The notes beneath the pieces are model-generated. The model was not told the origin of the DNA, searched no databases, and saw nothing but the letters and a program-made list of their open reading frames with translations. Shown here piece by piece: positions 25,191 through 33,618 of a stretch of DNA of 64,000 nucleotides; position 1 is the stretch's first letter; every line of letters starts with the position of its first letter. The stretch lies in NCBI GenBank assembly GCA_038534195.1, contig JBCAXE010000014.1, positions 15,160 through 79,159 of the forward strand, in the 5' to 3' direction. The translations under genes and the position numbers were made by a program. This DNA comes from JAJFFW01 sp038534195 (GTDB lineage: Bacteria; Pseudomonadota; Alphaproteobacteria; Caulobacterales; Parvularculaceae).

Positions 25191-26036
25191 ATGCCCAACA
25201 GTTCAACCGACAAAAGCTTTTCCCATGATCACGTCGTTCTCGATGATGGCGCGGTCGCTTTCAAATGCTCAGATGACGAAGAAAAATGGACATGGCTGAA
25301 GCTGCACCCGGCGAACAATATCGTCGTGCAGATGATGAATTATTGGTGTTCGGTGGAAACGGGTAGCGCGCGGGGGACCCTTGATCCGGACAAATGGTCG
25401 GCCTTGACGCAATGCTCATGGCGCACCTTTGCTCTGGCGCCGAACGCAAGCCATGCGACGCATGGCGTCGCGCTGCCGAGCGCCGACGAAACGGCGCCCA
25501 GTTTCAACATGATTTTCTTCGGCGCCGACGGCGGACCTGTCTATCGCCTGAATGGCGCCGGCGTCGTCTTCCAGACCCGCGATTTTGAAAGCTGGCGCGC
25601 CAAGGCGAAAGCGAAGGCGGCGCTGCTGCCGGACCCGGACGGGTTTGCGCCCGCATCGCCGGACAGGCTTGGCGTTGAGACACCGATCGAATGTCTCGTC
25701 TCGGATGTTCACGATATTGACGGTGCGCAAAGCGTTGAGGCGCTTGTGACGAAAGAAAACGGCTTCGCGCCGGGCCACCCCTATCACGGCGGTTCCGGCG
25801 ATCACGTGAACGCCGGGCATCTGCTGGATGCGGCTCAACAGGCCGCGCGCATTTTGAGCGGCGGGCGGATGACGGTCTGCGCCGGCGGGGAGGCTGCATT
25901 TCGCCACTATGTGGAATTGGGTCGCGCCTTTCGGATTACAAAAGCGGCTGAGCCGGCGCCGGACGAAATTGCGCTCACTTTCCATCAGGGCGACCAGCTT
26001 TGCGCAAACGTCACAATGAAATTCGCATCGCTATGA
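25191..26036 (+). CDS. Unknown 281-aa protein in the nuo cluster, possible hotdog domain
   Basis: I do not recognise this family with certainty. It is soluble, with no signal peptide or membrane helix. The C-terminal half has GHPYHGGSGDHVNAGHLLDA followed by AQQAARIL, a pattern like the central helix and catalytic loop of AfsA/FabZ-type hotdog proteins. The N-terminal half (SWRTFALAPN, FFGADGGPVYRLNGAG, DFESWRAKAKAKA) could hold a second copy of the fold. It lies 28 bases after nuoD and overlaps the next small gene by ATGA. Confidence 0.6.
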   Translation: MPNSSTDKSFSHDHVVLDDGAVAFKCSDDEEKWTWLKLHPANNIVVQMMNYWCSVETGSARGTLDPDKWSALTQCSWRTFALAPNASHATHGVALPSADETAPSFNMIFFGADGGPVYRLNGAGVVFQTRDFESWRAKAKAKAALLPDPDGFAPASPDRLGVETPIECLVSDVHDIDGAQSVEALVTKENGFAPGHPYHGGSGDHVNAGHLLDAAQQAARILSGGRMTVCAGGEAAFRHYVELGRAFRITKAAEPAPDEIALTFHQGDQLCANVTMKFASL

Positions 26037-26290
26037 CCAAAATCCGCTGCGGCACCCACGGCAAGCAAGATGAGACTTACGTTTGCCGGCATATCATCGA
26101 CGCCGTCAAAGAGGATGAACCCCGTGGCTTCCATTGGAATGTGGCAGGCGGCGTCAATCAGGCGTTGTGCACCGCCTGCAACAATATGAGCGACGAGGAA
26201 TTCGCCGCCGCAGAGGCGGATATAATAGCGACTTTGTGTTTCGGTTGTTTTCAGGAAGCAGCAGCGCTAAACGGCATAGAGATCGCCTGA
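26033..26290 (+). CDS. Small Cys/His-rich protein
   Basis: An 85-aa protein starting at the ATG that overlaps the previous stop (ATGA). Six Cys and several His are arranged as CGTHGKQ, YVCRHI, then two CxxC pairs, CTACNN and CFGCF. This suggests a zinc- or Fe-S-binding fold. The family is not recognised. Coupled translation with the 281-aa gene and position before nuoE suggest a shared function. Confidence 0.7.
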   Translation: MTKIRCGTHGKQDETYVCRHIIDAVKEDEPRGFHWNVAGGVNQALCTACNNMSDEEFAAAEADIIATLCFGCFQEAAALNGIEIA

Positions 26291-26308
26291 CCAGAAAACG
26301 AGGGGCCC

Positions 26309-26989
26309 ATGGCCGCCAGAAAACCAGCAAAAGAACAACCGGACGCCTTCGCGTGGAGCGACGCAAACCGCGAGTGGTGCGATGTCCAAATGAAGAAGTT
26401 TCCGGAAGGCCGCCAAGTGTCCTGTGTGATTCCGTTCCTGTGGCGCGGTCAAAAACAGGAAGGCTGGATTTCTATCCCGATGATGGAGGCGATCGCGAAA
26501 CAGCTCGATATGCCGTATATCCGCGTCTACGAAGTGGCGACATTTTACACCATGTTCAATCTCGAACCGGTGGGTGAGTTCTTTGTGCAGGTGTGCGGCA
26601 CGACCCCGTGCATGTTGCGCGGCGCCCATGATTTACGAGAGGTATGTAAAAAGGAAATCGGGCCCGAGAGTGTCGTGTCCGACGACGGTAAGCTTTCCTG
26701 GCTCGAAGTAGAATGTCTCGGCGCCTGTGTGAACGCGCCGATGATCCAGATTTCTACTAAAGACGGCGATCATTACTACGAAGATCTGACAGCAGATGTT
26801 TTCGAGGAAATGCTTGGTAAACTTCGCGCAGGCGAGGAAGTAAAGATCGGGACCGCCAATCCGCGTCGCCACACATCTGATCCGGAAGGGGAGAATACAT
26901 CTTTAGTTGATCCTGCGCTCTATGATGGGACGGCGGCGGCGCCGATCCAAGAGCTTCCAAATTCTCGCCCTCCAGCGCCAGCGGAATAG
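26309..26989 (+). CDS. nuoE: NADH-quinone oxidoreductase subunit E
   Basis: A 226-aa subunit (24-kDa type) with the thioredoxin-like fold holding cluster N1a. The four cysteines are in CGTTPCMLRG and CLGACVNAPM. Other marks are VATFYTMFNLEPVGEF. The C-terminal 50 residues are a Pro/Ala-rich extension. It starts at ATG 26309 behind ACGAGGGG. Confidence 0.97.
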   Translation: MAARKPAKEQPDAFAWSDANREWCDVQMKKFPEGRQVSCVIPFLWRGQKQEGWISIPMMEAIAKQLDMPYIRVYEVATFYTMFNLEPVGEFFVQVCGTTPCMLRGAHDLREVCKKEIGPESVVSDDGKLSWLEVECLGACVNAPMIQISTKDGDHYYEDLTADVFEEMLGKLRAGEEVKIGTANPRRHTSDPEGENTSLVDPALYDGTAAAPIQELPNSRPPAPAE

Positions 26990-27017
26990 CGCGATGACGC
27001 CGCTTGGGCCAAGATAG

Positions 27018-27260
27018 ATGGATTTCGACAAAGATAAACGCAAAGCCGCCGTGCGCGCCCTGATCAACATCGCGATACTGGAAGGCGGACTTATCTTCGC
27101 TGTTATCGGTGTTTATCTTTACACAGATAATATAAATTACCTGATTTTGGGCCTGATTGGCGTATTGCTTATTTTCGGTCCGGTTTATTTCCGGTTCGTC
27201 AAAAGCCACGGTGGTGCGCTGCGGCGATCGTCCTCTGACAAGAACGATATTGATCTATGA
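27018..27260 (+). CDS. Small two-helix membrane protein
   Basis: An 80-aa protein with two predicted membrane helices (about 17-35 and 41-59: ILEGGLIFAVIGVYLY and NYLILGLIGVLLIFGPVYF), basic N-terminus and polar tail. No family is recognised. It overlaps the following thioesterase start by ATGA, so the two are probably made together. Confidence 0.7.
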   Translation: MDFDKDKRKAAVRALINIAILEGGLIFAVIGVYLYTDNINYLILGLIGVLLIFGPVYFRFVKSHGGALRRSSSDKNDIDL

Positions 27261-27700
27261 GCGACGAGAGCTCATTCGCTGCAGGGACAGGGACGGCCCT
27301 TGATCAATTTACGATGCCGGCCTGTTCTAAAACGCTAGGCTATGAATTTGTTTCTGTTGATCGCGACGCTCAGACCATGGAGGTCCGCTTCACCGCGACG
27401 GCCGATATGGTCAATCCCATGGGTAACGTACAGGGTGGGTTCCTGATGGCGATGCTCGACGATGTGATGGGATCGATGATGGTGGTCCTCACGGACGCCA
27501 AAAAAGGACCAGTATCGGTTGACTTCCACACGCAGTTCTTGCGCCCGGCGAAGGTCGGCGTTTTTGTCGGGAAGGGGCGCGTTAAGCATATGACAAATTC
27601 GACCGTCTTTACTGAGGCGACGCTTTATAGCACTGACGGCGAAGCGGTGGCCTCCGCCGTGCAAAGCCAACGGCTGTTTCCGATCCGGGGGAGTAGATGA
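27257..27700 (+). CDS. PaaI-type hotdog thioesterase
   Basis: A 147-aa single-domain hotdog protein. MGNVQGGFLMAMLDDVMGSM carries the PaaI-type glycine-rich loop and acidic residue on the central helix; VSVDFHTQFLRPAKVGVF and TEATLYSTDGEAVASA follow as the beta sheet. Such enzymes hydrolyse acyl- or aryl-CoA thioesters; the substrate is unknown. It overlaps neighbours on both sides by four bases. Confidence 0.88.
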   Translation: MSDESSFAAGTGTALDQFTMPACSKTLGYEFVSVDRDAQTMEVRFTATADMVNPMGNVQGGFLMAMLDDVMGSMMVVLTDAKKGPVSVDFHTQFLRPAKVGVFVGKGRVKHMTNSTVFTEATLYSTDGEAVASAVQSQRLFPIRGSR

Positions 27701-27933
27701 GCAACAATGCAGATCGTGATCAGGGTCCTCACTACATTCCGGAACTTGATCCGGACAATTCAAAATGGCCGAAGCCGCTGAACCGCCGACCCATGTGGAT
27801 CGCCCTTACGATCAGCTTTGTTCTGATGGCGGCGGGCGTCGCGGCCTTTTTCCTCGGATTTCCTGAGGTTGGGGTGATCATTTTCCTCCTCGGATTGCTG
27901 GTGCTCGCGCCGTTTGTCGCCTTTATTGGCTGA
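27697..27933 (+). CDS. Small membrane protein
   Basis: A 78-aa protein with a polar N-terminus of about 30 residues and two hydrophobic segments (WIALTISFVLMAAGVAAFFL and GVIIFLLGLLVLAPFVAF). No family is recognised. The ATG overlaps the thioesterase stop. It ends 46 bases before nuoF. Confidence 0.7.
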   Translation: MSNNADRDQGPHYIPELDPDNSKWPKPLNRRPMWIALTISFVLMAAGVAAFFLGFPEVGVIIFLLGLLVLAPFVAFIG

Positions 27934-27979
27934 CAAAAGCTGCTAAACCCCTGCTATCGGCAGAGAAACGAGACAACCC

Positions 27980-29284
27980 ATGCTCCAGGACAAAGACCGC
28001 ATTTTTACGAACCTCTACGGCCTCCATGATTGGCGGCTGGAAGCGGCGAAGCGGCGCGGCGCGTGGAACGGAACGGCCGACATTATCCAGATGGGACATG
28101 ACTGGATCATCCAGCAAATCAAGGACTCCGGCTTGCGTGGCCGTGGCGGCGCCGGTTTTCCGACAGGACTCAAATGGTCGTTTATGCCGAAAGAGGTCGG
28201 CGATCGTCCGCATTATCTTGTGGTCAATGCGGATGAATCGGAACCTGGCACGTGTAAAGACCGCGACATCATGCGCCACGACCCGCACCTCTTCATCGAA
28301 GGATGCCTGGTTGCGTCTTACGCCATGAAAGCGAATGCTTGTTACGTCTACCTGCGCGGCGAATATGTGGACGAACGCGAGACGCTGCAGGCGGCAGTGG
28401 ACGAAGCATACGCGGCGGGGCTTCTTGGCAAGAATGCTGCGGGCTCTGGATGGGACTTTGACCTCTATGTTCACCATGGCGCCGGGGCGTATATTTGCGG
28501 TGAAGAAACCGCGCTCCTTGAGAGCCTGGAAGGCAAGAAGGGTCAGCCGCGCCTGAAGCCGCCCTTTCCCGCCGGGGCCGGCCTTTACGGATGCCCGACT
28601 ACCGTGAACAATGTGGAATCTATTGCCGTCTGTCCAACGATCATCCGGCGCGGCGCGGACTGGTTTAAAAAATTCGGCCGCGAGAATAACGCCGGCACGA
28701 AAGTCTTCTGCATATCCGGTCATGTGGAGCGGCCATGCAATGTGGAAGAGGAAATGTCTATTCCGCTAAAGACGCTTATCGAAACTCATTGCGGCGGCGT
28801 CGCGGGCGGTTGGGAAAATCTGAAAGCGGTGATCCCGGGCGGGTCGTCGGTTCCGCTTCTGCCGAAAGAGATTTGTGACGACGTCCTTATGGATTTCGAT
28901 GCGTTGCGCGACGTCAAGTCCGGTCTTGGCACGGCGGCCGTCATTGTTATGGATAAATCGACCGATGTGGTCCGGGCGATTTCGCGCATTTCCTATTTTT
29001 ACAAACATGAAAGTTGTGGTCAGTGCACCCCATGCCGTGAAGGCACCGGCTGGATGTGGCGGGTCCTAGAGCGCATGGCTGTCGGCGATTCATCGACAGC
29101 GGAAATTGACAAGCTGCTGGACGTCGCCGGGCAGATTGAGGGGCATACGATTTGCGCGCTGGGCGACGCCGCTGCGTGGCCCGTGCAGGGATTAATTCGG
29201 CACTTCCGCCACGAAATCGAAGAACGTATTAATACGTATCGGAATGATCGGCCGCATGTGGCCGTAGGCGTCGCCGCTGAATAG
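27980..29284 (+). CDS. nuoF: NADH-quinone oxidoreductase subunit F
   Basis: A 434-aa subunit (51-kDa type) that oxidises NADH. FMN site: GRGGAGFPTGLKWSF. NAD site region: ICGEETALLESLEGKKGQPR. Cluster N3 ligands: ESCGQCTPCREGTGW with a later Cys in HTICALGDAAAWP. All the catalytic parts are intact. It is followed one base later by a GNAT gene. Confidence 0.98.
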   Translation: MLQDKDRIFTNLYGLHDWRLEAAKRRGAWNGTADIIQMGHDWIIQQIKDSGLRGRGGAGFPTGLKWSFMPKEVGDRPHYLVVNADESEPGTCKDRDIMRHDPHLFIEGCLVASYAMKANACYVYLRGEYVDERETLQAAVDEAYAAGLLGKNAAGSGWDFDLYVHHGAGAYICGEETALLESLEGKKGQPRLKPPFPAGAGLYGCPTTVNNVESIAVCPTIIRRGADWFKKFGRENNAGTKVFCISGHVERPCNVEEEMSIPLKTLIETHCGGVAGGWENLKAVIPGGSSVPLLPKEICDDVLMDFDALRDVKSGLGTAAVIVMDKSTDVVRAISRISYFYKHESCGQCTPCREGTGWMWRVLERMAVGDSSTAEIDKLLDVAGQIEGHTICALGDAAAWPVQGLIRHFRHEIEERINTYRNDRPHVAVGVAAE

Positions 29285-29285
29285 C

Positions 29286-29825
29286 ATGGCTCCGCGTATC
29301 CGGCTTGCCGAAACTGAAGACGCGGCCGCCTTATCGGCGCTCGGCAGAGCAACTTTCACGGGCGCGTTCGGATTTCTTTATAAGCCTGAAGATCTCTCTC
29401 TTTTTTTTGACAAGAACCACTCAGTTGACGTCTATGCACAGCGCCTTTCCGATCCGGCGCACCGGGTCTGGGTGCTTGAGGGCGACGAAAAAACCCTTCT
29501 CGGTTATGCGTCCGTGGGGCCATGCGGACTCCCAGTGCCCAATATGCCAGAGCGCGCGGGCGAACTCGAGCGCTTCTATATTCGCCACGGTCACCAGGGC
29601 GGCGGGTACGGCGGGCGCATGTTGGAGCTGGCGCTCGCTTGGTTAGATAAACAATACGAGTACACGTATCTCAGCGTCTTTTATGCAAACCACGGCGCGC
29701 AACGGCTGTACAAGCGTTTTGGCTTCAGGATTATCCACGAATACCGGTATAAGGTGGGAAATCAGGCGGACCCGGAATATATCATGGAGCGCGTTCGTCC
29801 AGATAGCGCGCCTGACGAGCATTAA
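29286..29825 (+). CDS. GNAT-family N-acetyltransferase
   Basis: A 179-aa acetyltransferase. The N-terminus IRLAETEDAAALSALGR starts the fold. RFYIRHGHQGGGYGGRMLEL is the acetyl-CoA-binding motif A, and YLSVFYANHGAQRLYKRFGF with RIIHEYRY is motif B. It resembles the RimI-like general GNAT class; the acceptor is unknown. It directly follows nuoF and converges with an S24-type regulator, sharing TTAA as both stops (29822-29825). Confidence 0.88.
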   Translation: MAPRIRLAETEDAAALSALGRATFTGAFGFLYKPEDLSLFFDKNHSVDVYAQRLSDPAHRVWVLEGDEKTLLGYASVGPCGLPVPNMPERAGELERFYIRHGHQGGGYGGRMLELALAWLDKQYEYTYLSVFYANHGAQRLYKRFGFRIIHEYRYKVGNQADPEYIMERVRPDSAPDEH

Positions 29826-30511
29826 TAGCGCGGCAGTACGAAATGCCCGATCCAGCCGTCCCGCTCATAGGACCTTGATGATTTATTAGCGTACTGAATA
29901 GAACGCCATTCCTTTGTTGTCGTTGCTGTCAGAGTAGCGAGAATCATTGTTTTTGCATCCTCGGTCGGATCGTTTTTGACAAGCAAGACGTCGCCGCCCA
30001 CCTCCGGCGGTCTCGCGGGATCGACCCACACAATTTCGCCAGCGTGGAAGCGCGGCGACATCACATCGTCCGGCGAATAGAAGCCAAACACCTTTGCGGC
30101 GTTCTGGAAATAGGGCGCGCGTTGTTTGCGATCAATCGGCGAGTTAGCACTATGTAAAGTCCAGCTGCCGTCGAAATTCGTTGTCGCCTCGTAAATCGGC
30201 GCGGTATCAGATTCAGTCGCTGATCGGCGGTAGCTTTCCCGATTGTCCTCCCGGAAACCATCGGCAGGGGCAAAGCCTGCCGAAACACCAAGGTAGGCGG
30301 CGATTTTCTCGGCTTCAGCGAATTTCAATTGCCGTTCGCCGTTCAGTAGCCTTGTGATAGCGGATTTATCAACGTTTAGCGCACGCGCAATGCCTGTTCG
30401 TGTTTTGGTCGGATCACGCTCCAACGCCTTTAAAATCCATTCAATATCCGCTTGCATGGACCGCAAGATGTCGGGCGTTGGATGGAAAATCGATTGTGAA
30501 AATCGCAACAT
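29822..30511 (-). CDS. LexA/CI-like regulator with S24-type domain lacking the catalytic Ser
   Basis: A 229-aa protein. An HTH at about 25-75 (TRTGIARALNVDKSAITRLL, then EAEKIAAYLGVS) is followed by an S24-like beta domain at about 120-229. There, the loop that usually reads GDSMxP is DDVMSP, so the nucleophilic Ser is a Val. The pairing Lys is also not obvious (TMILATL). It probably does not self-cleave and serves as a sensor or dimerisation fold. The start is the ATG at 30511 with TTTAGG nearby; an internal ATG at 30457 is possible. It faces a small gene at 30620. Confidence 0.75.
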   Translation of the reverse strand: MLRFSQSIFHPTPDILRSMQADIEWILKALERDPTKTRTGIARALNVDKSAITRLLNGERQLKFAEAEKIAAYLGVSAGFAPADGFREDNRESYRRSATESDTAPIYEATTNFDGSWTLHSANSPIDRKQRAPYFQNAAKVFGFYSPDDVMSPRFHAGEIVWVDPARPPEVGGDVLLVKNDPTEDAKTMILATLTATTTKEWRSIQYANKSSRSYERDGWIGHFVLPRY

Positions 30512-30539
30512 ACTGCCTAAAGGTTGTAGAAATCACAAT
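30493..30539. promoter_or_regulatory. ATTGTGA/TCACAAT inverted repeat at the S24-regulator start
   Basis: ATTGTGA (30493-30499) and TCACAAT (30533-30539) form a perfect 7-bp inverted repeat with 33 bases between, centred close to the start codon of the S24-like regulator. This could be a two-site operator for autoregulation. The wide spacing makes chance possible. Confidence 0.25.
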
Positions 30540-30619
30540 AATCGACCTTTAATATATATTCTTTAGATTCTGCAACCAGGTGGTGCAGGCGCCTTTTGTC
30601 AACCAAAGAAGGGAATGCG

Positions 30620-30856
30620 ATGACAGATTTGGATGCTATCGCTGACGTGCAAAAAAAAATGACAGCGCAATTGAATGAAATGGAAAGTCGCTTGGCGTTG
30701 ATCCATGAAGAGTTGCGCGAAACGGCTTCTAACGTCACGCGCCTAAAGCTAATGGCCGGCAATGCGAAAGCCGTCGAGGAACACCGGACCGCCGCCCTTG
30801 AGGGCCTAACCGAGACACTGACGCGTATCGAAAGTCTCCTCCAGAATTCGCCCTGA
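30620..30856 (+). CDS. Small coiled-coil protein
   Basis: A 78-aa soluble helical protein. The start is ATG 30620 with AAGAAGGGA just upstream (30606-30614). It is almost entirely amphipathic helix (IADVQKKMTAQLNEMESRLA, then ETLTRIESLL), suggesting a coiled coil. No family is recognised. It diverges from the S24-like regulator, which may control it, and precedes nuoG by 138 bases. Confidence 0.65.
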   Translation: MTDLDAIADVQKKMTAQLNEMESRLALIHEELRETASNVTRLKLMAGNAKAVEEHRTAALEGLTETLTRIESLLQNSP

Positions 30857-30994
30857 TGGTTGCGTTCTCGGCGAAAAATGCGACTGCGAAAACGCGACAT
30901 TTTTTTGCTCGTTGAACAGCCCACATCCGCTGGAATCAGCGTCGAAATCCAGCTAGATAATTTGTGAATTCCATAGAGCAGGCGCAGCTATCTC

Positions 30995-33097
30995 ATGAGC
31001 GATACCCGAGTTATCAAGGTCAATGGCGACGAAATCGAAGTTAGGTCTGATCTGACTCTGCTTCAGGCGTGTGAAGAGGCGGGAGAGGAAATTCCCCGCT
31101 TTTGCTACCACGAACGCCTTTCGGTCGCCGGCAATTGTCGAATGTGCCTGATCGAAGTGAAAGGTGGTCCGCCCAAGCCGGTCGCCTCCTGTGCTCAGAA
31201 TGTGCGTGATTTGCGCCCTGGACCCGACGGTGCGCCGCCGGAGCTGTTCACCAATACGCCCATGGTGAAAAAAGCCCGCGAAGGCGTCATGGAGTTTCTC
31301 CTGATCAATCATCCGCTCGACTGCCCGATCTGTGATCAGGGCGGCGAATGCGATCTGCAGGATCAGGCGATGGCATATGGACGCGACGGAACCCGCTTTG
31401 AAGAAAACAAACGTGCGGTGGAAGAAAAACATATGGGCCCGCTGATCAAGACCATCATGACGCGGTGCATTCAGTGTACGCGGTGTGTGCGTTTTGCAAC
31501 GGAGGTGGCGGGCGTCGATGATTTGGGGTTGGTCAATCGGGGCGAGAACGCTGAGATCACGACCTATCTTGAAAAAGCGGTCGAGAGCGAGCTAACCGGC
31601 AATTTGATCGACGTCTGCCCAGTCGGCGCGCTGACGTCAAAGCCTTACGCCTTTAATGCGCGGCCTTGGGAATTGACGAAGACCGAGACTATCGACGTGA
31701 TGGACGCTGTGGGATCAAACATTCGCATCGATACGCGTGGGCGTGAAGTCCTTCGAATTTTGCCGCGTCTTCATGAAGATGTGAATGAGGAATGGATATC
31801 CGACAAAACGCGATTCATCTGGGATGGATTGAAGACCCAGCGTCTTGATCAGCCTTACATTCGCGAGCACGGGAAATTACGTCCGGCGTCTTGGGAGGAG
31901 GCGTTGCGCGTCGCGGGTGAGAAACTGTCAACGACGCCTGCGGACCGGGTCGCCGCTATCGCTGGCGATCTCGTTTCTGCGGAAGCGGTCAAAGCGTTAA
32001 AGGATTTGATGGGCGCCATCGGAACACCGCATCTCGATTGCCGCCAGGACGGAGCGCTCCTCGGCGGCGAACGGCCTGCTTATCTCTTCAATTCAGGCAT
32101 TGCCGGCATTGAGCACGCGGACGCGATCCTTCTGATCGGCGCAAATCCCCGGATCGAAGCGCCGCTTGTCAATGCGCGACTCCGCAAGAGTTGGCTCGAC
32201 AAACTGCATCTGAGAATTGGCCTTATCGGTCAGGAGGCCGCGTTCACATATGATTACGATTATCTCGGCGCTGGTCCGGCCACATTGAAGTCACTGGCGC
32301 AAGGCGAGGGGACATTCTTCGATGTGCTGAAGAACGCGGAGCGACCCGCCATTATTGTCGGATTAGGCGCGCTCACCCGCGACGACGGGCCTGCGGTCCT
32401 AGCGCTGGCGGCTCAATTGGCGAACTCTGTCGGCGCCGTCACGCCTGACTGGAATGGCTTTAATATTCTGCATACGGCGGCTGGCCGGGTCGGCGCCCTT
32501 GATCTCGGCTTTCTGCCAGGTGAAGGCGGACGTGATATCTCAGGTATTCTACAAGGCGCTCAGGACAGGGAAATTGACGTCATCTATAATCTAGGCGCCG
32601 ATGAAATCGACACGGCGAAATTTGGCGGCGCCTTCGTGATCTACCAGGGGCATCACGGCGACGCAGGCGCTCGAAAAGCTGACGTCATTTTCCCTGCGGC
32701 AGCGTATACGGAACAAAATGGAACTTATGTGAATATGGAAGGACGCGTCCAAATTGCGCGGCGCGCCCATTTCCCGTTCGGCGAAGCGCGCGAAGGTTGG
32801 GCGATCATTCGCGCCCTGTCGGATCGCGTGGGCAATACACTGCCCTATGACGATTTGTTCAGTTTGCGGCAGGCGATGATTGAAGATGCGCCGGTGCTTG
32901 GCCGGCTGGATCAGGGTCCAGCCAAGGAAGGCGTTGAATTTGATGTGACGAAAATTGGCGTCGCCGGAGAAATTACGGATGCGCCGTTCGTTAGTGCTGT
33001 TCAGAATTTTTATTTGACCAATCCGATCGCTCGCGCCTCGAAGACGATGGCGGAATGTGCGGCGTCGGCTGACGCCGTTAAGATGGCGGCTGAATAG
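30995..33097 (+). CDS. nuoG: NADH-quinone oxidoreductase subunit G
   Basis: A 700-aa subunit (75-kDa type). The N-terminal ferredoxin domain has CYHERLSVAGNCRMC (cluster N1b). The next part has HPLDCPICDQGGECDLQDQA (N5 region) and CIQCTRCVRFA with VCPVGALTS (N4). The remainder is a molybdopterin oxidoreductase-like domain without visible cofactor role, as in mitochondrial-type NuoG. The length is typical for Alphaproteobacteria. In most relatives nuoH follows; here it does not. Confidence 0.98.
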   Translation: MSDTRVIKVNGDEIEVRSDLTLLQACEEAGEEIPRFCYHERLSVAGNCRMCLIEVKGGPPKPVASCAQNVRDLRPGPDGAPPELFTNTPMVKKAREGVMEFLLINHPLDCPICDQGGECDLQDQAMAYGRDGTRFEENKRAVEEKHMGPLIKTIMTRCIQCTRCVRFATEVAGVDDLGLVNRGENAEITTYLEKAVESELTGNLIDVCPVGALTSKPYAFNARPWELTKTETIDVMDAVGSNIRIDTRGREVLRILPRLHEDVNEEWISDKTRFIWDGLKTQRLDQPYIREHGKLRPASWEEALRVAGEKLSTTPADRVAAIAGDLVSAEAVKALKDLMGAIGTPHLDCRQDGALLGGERPAYLFNSGIAGIEHADAILLIGANPRIEAPLVNARLRKSWLDKLHLRIGLIGQEAAFTYDYDYLGAGPATLKSLAQGEGTFFDVLKNAERPAIIVGLGALTRDDGPAVLALAAQLANSVGAVTPDWNGFNILHTAAGRVGALDLGFLPGEGGRDISGILQGAQDREIDVIYNLGADEIDTAKFGGAFVIYQGHHGDAGARKADVIFPAAAYTEQNGTYVNMEGRVQIARRAHFPFGEAREGWAIIRALSDRVGNTLPYDDLFSLRQAMIEDAPVLGRLDQGPAKEGVEFDVTKIGVAGEITDAPFVSAVQNFYLTNPIARASKTMAECAASADAVKMAAE

Positions 33098-33099
33098 AG

Positions 33100-33618
33100 G
33101 TGACGCGCGAAACCGTTTCAGCGCAAACGGTCCATGCGAGCATCCGCAGTCGGATCGCCTTTGAAAAACTGGTTCTTTCTGTTCTTTACGGCGCGCTGAT
33201 CAGCGCCACGCTTTTCCTGGCGTGGCAAGTTCTAGCGATGATTTTTGCAGCGTCAGTGAACCTTGCCGCTTTCGCACGGCTTGCATTCGCTACAATCTAT
33301 TATGCGTTTCTTGTGTTTCTCGGCGGATTTCTCGCCGCGGTGGGTATTGGAATGCCATTGTTCGAACTATTGGAGCGGCGCAAATTTCGGAAAGCGTGGC
33401 CTTACTTTATCGCCGCGATCATCGTGAGCCTCGCACTGTTGGCGCTGCTCCGGAACGGCGCCATTTTTACGGAAGAACCCATTGCCGAGACCGTATTCGT
33501 CGTGGCGCCCGGAATGCTCATTGCGACCATTTTCACCAATCTCATCCGTCCGGTTTGGTGGGATGCGGAATTGGCTGAAGCTGAGACGCCTTCCGCCAAC
33601 ATTGTGCGTATCCACTAG
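33100..33618 (+). CDS. Four-helix membrane protein after nuoG
   Basis: A 172-aa protein starting at GTG 33100, two bases after the nuoG stop. Four hydrophobic helices are seen, around 25-52, 58-88, 100-118 and 130-150 (for example ALISATLFLAWQVLAMIF and YFIAAIIVSLALLALL). No family is recognised. It occupies the place where nuoH would normally be, but is not NuoH (too short and lacking its motifs). Its TAG interleaves with the stop of the opposite gene (CTAG at 33615-33618). Confidence 0.7.
   Translation: MTRETVSAQTVHASIRSRIAFEKLVLSVLYGALISATLFLAWQVLAMIFAASVNLAAFARLAFATIYYAFLVFLGGFLAAVGIGMPLFELLERRKFRKAWPYFIAAIIVSLALLALLRNGAIFTEEPIAETVFVVAPGMLIATIFTNLIRPVWWDAELAEAETPSANIVRIH

Noticed and set aside
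27923..28723. 266-codon open frame antisense to nuoF
   Set aside because: A shadow of a conserved gene on the other strand; no family pattern.
29822..30856. Prophage remnant because of the CI/LexA-like regulator
   Set aside because: No phage structural, integrase or lysis gene is nearby, and the flanks are nuoF and nuoG.
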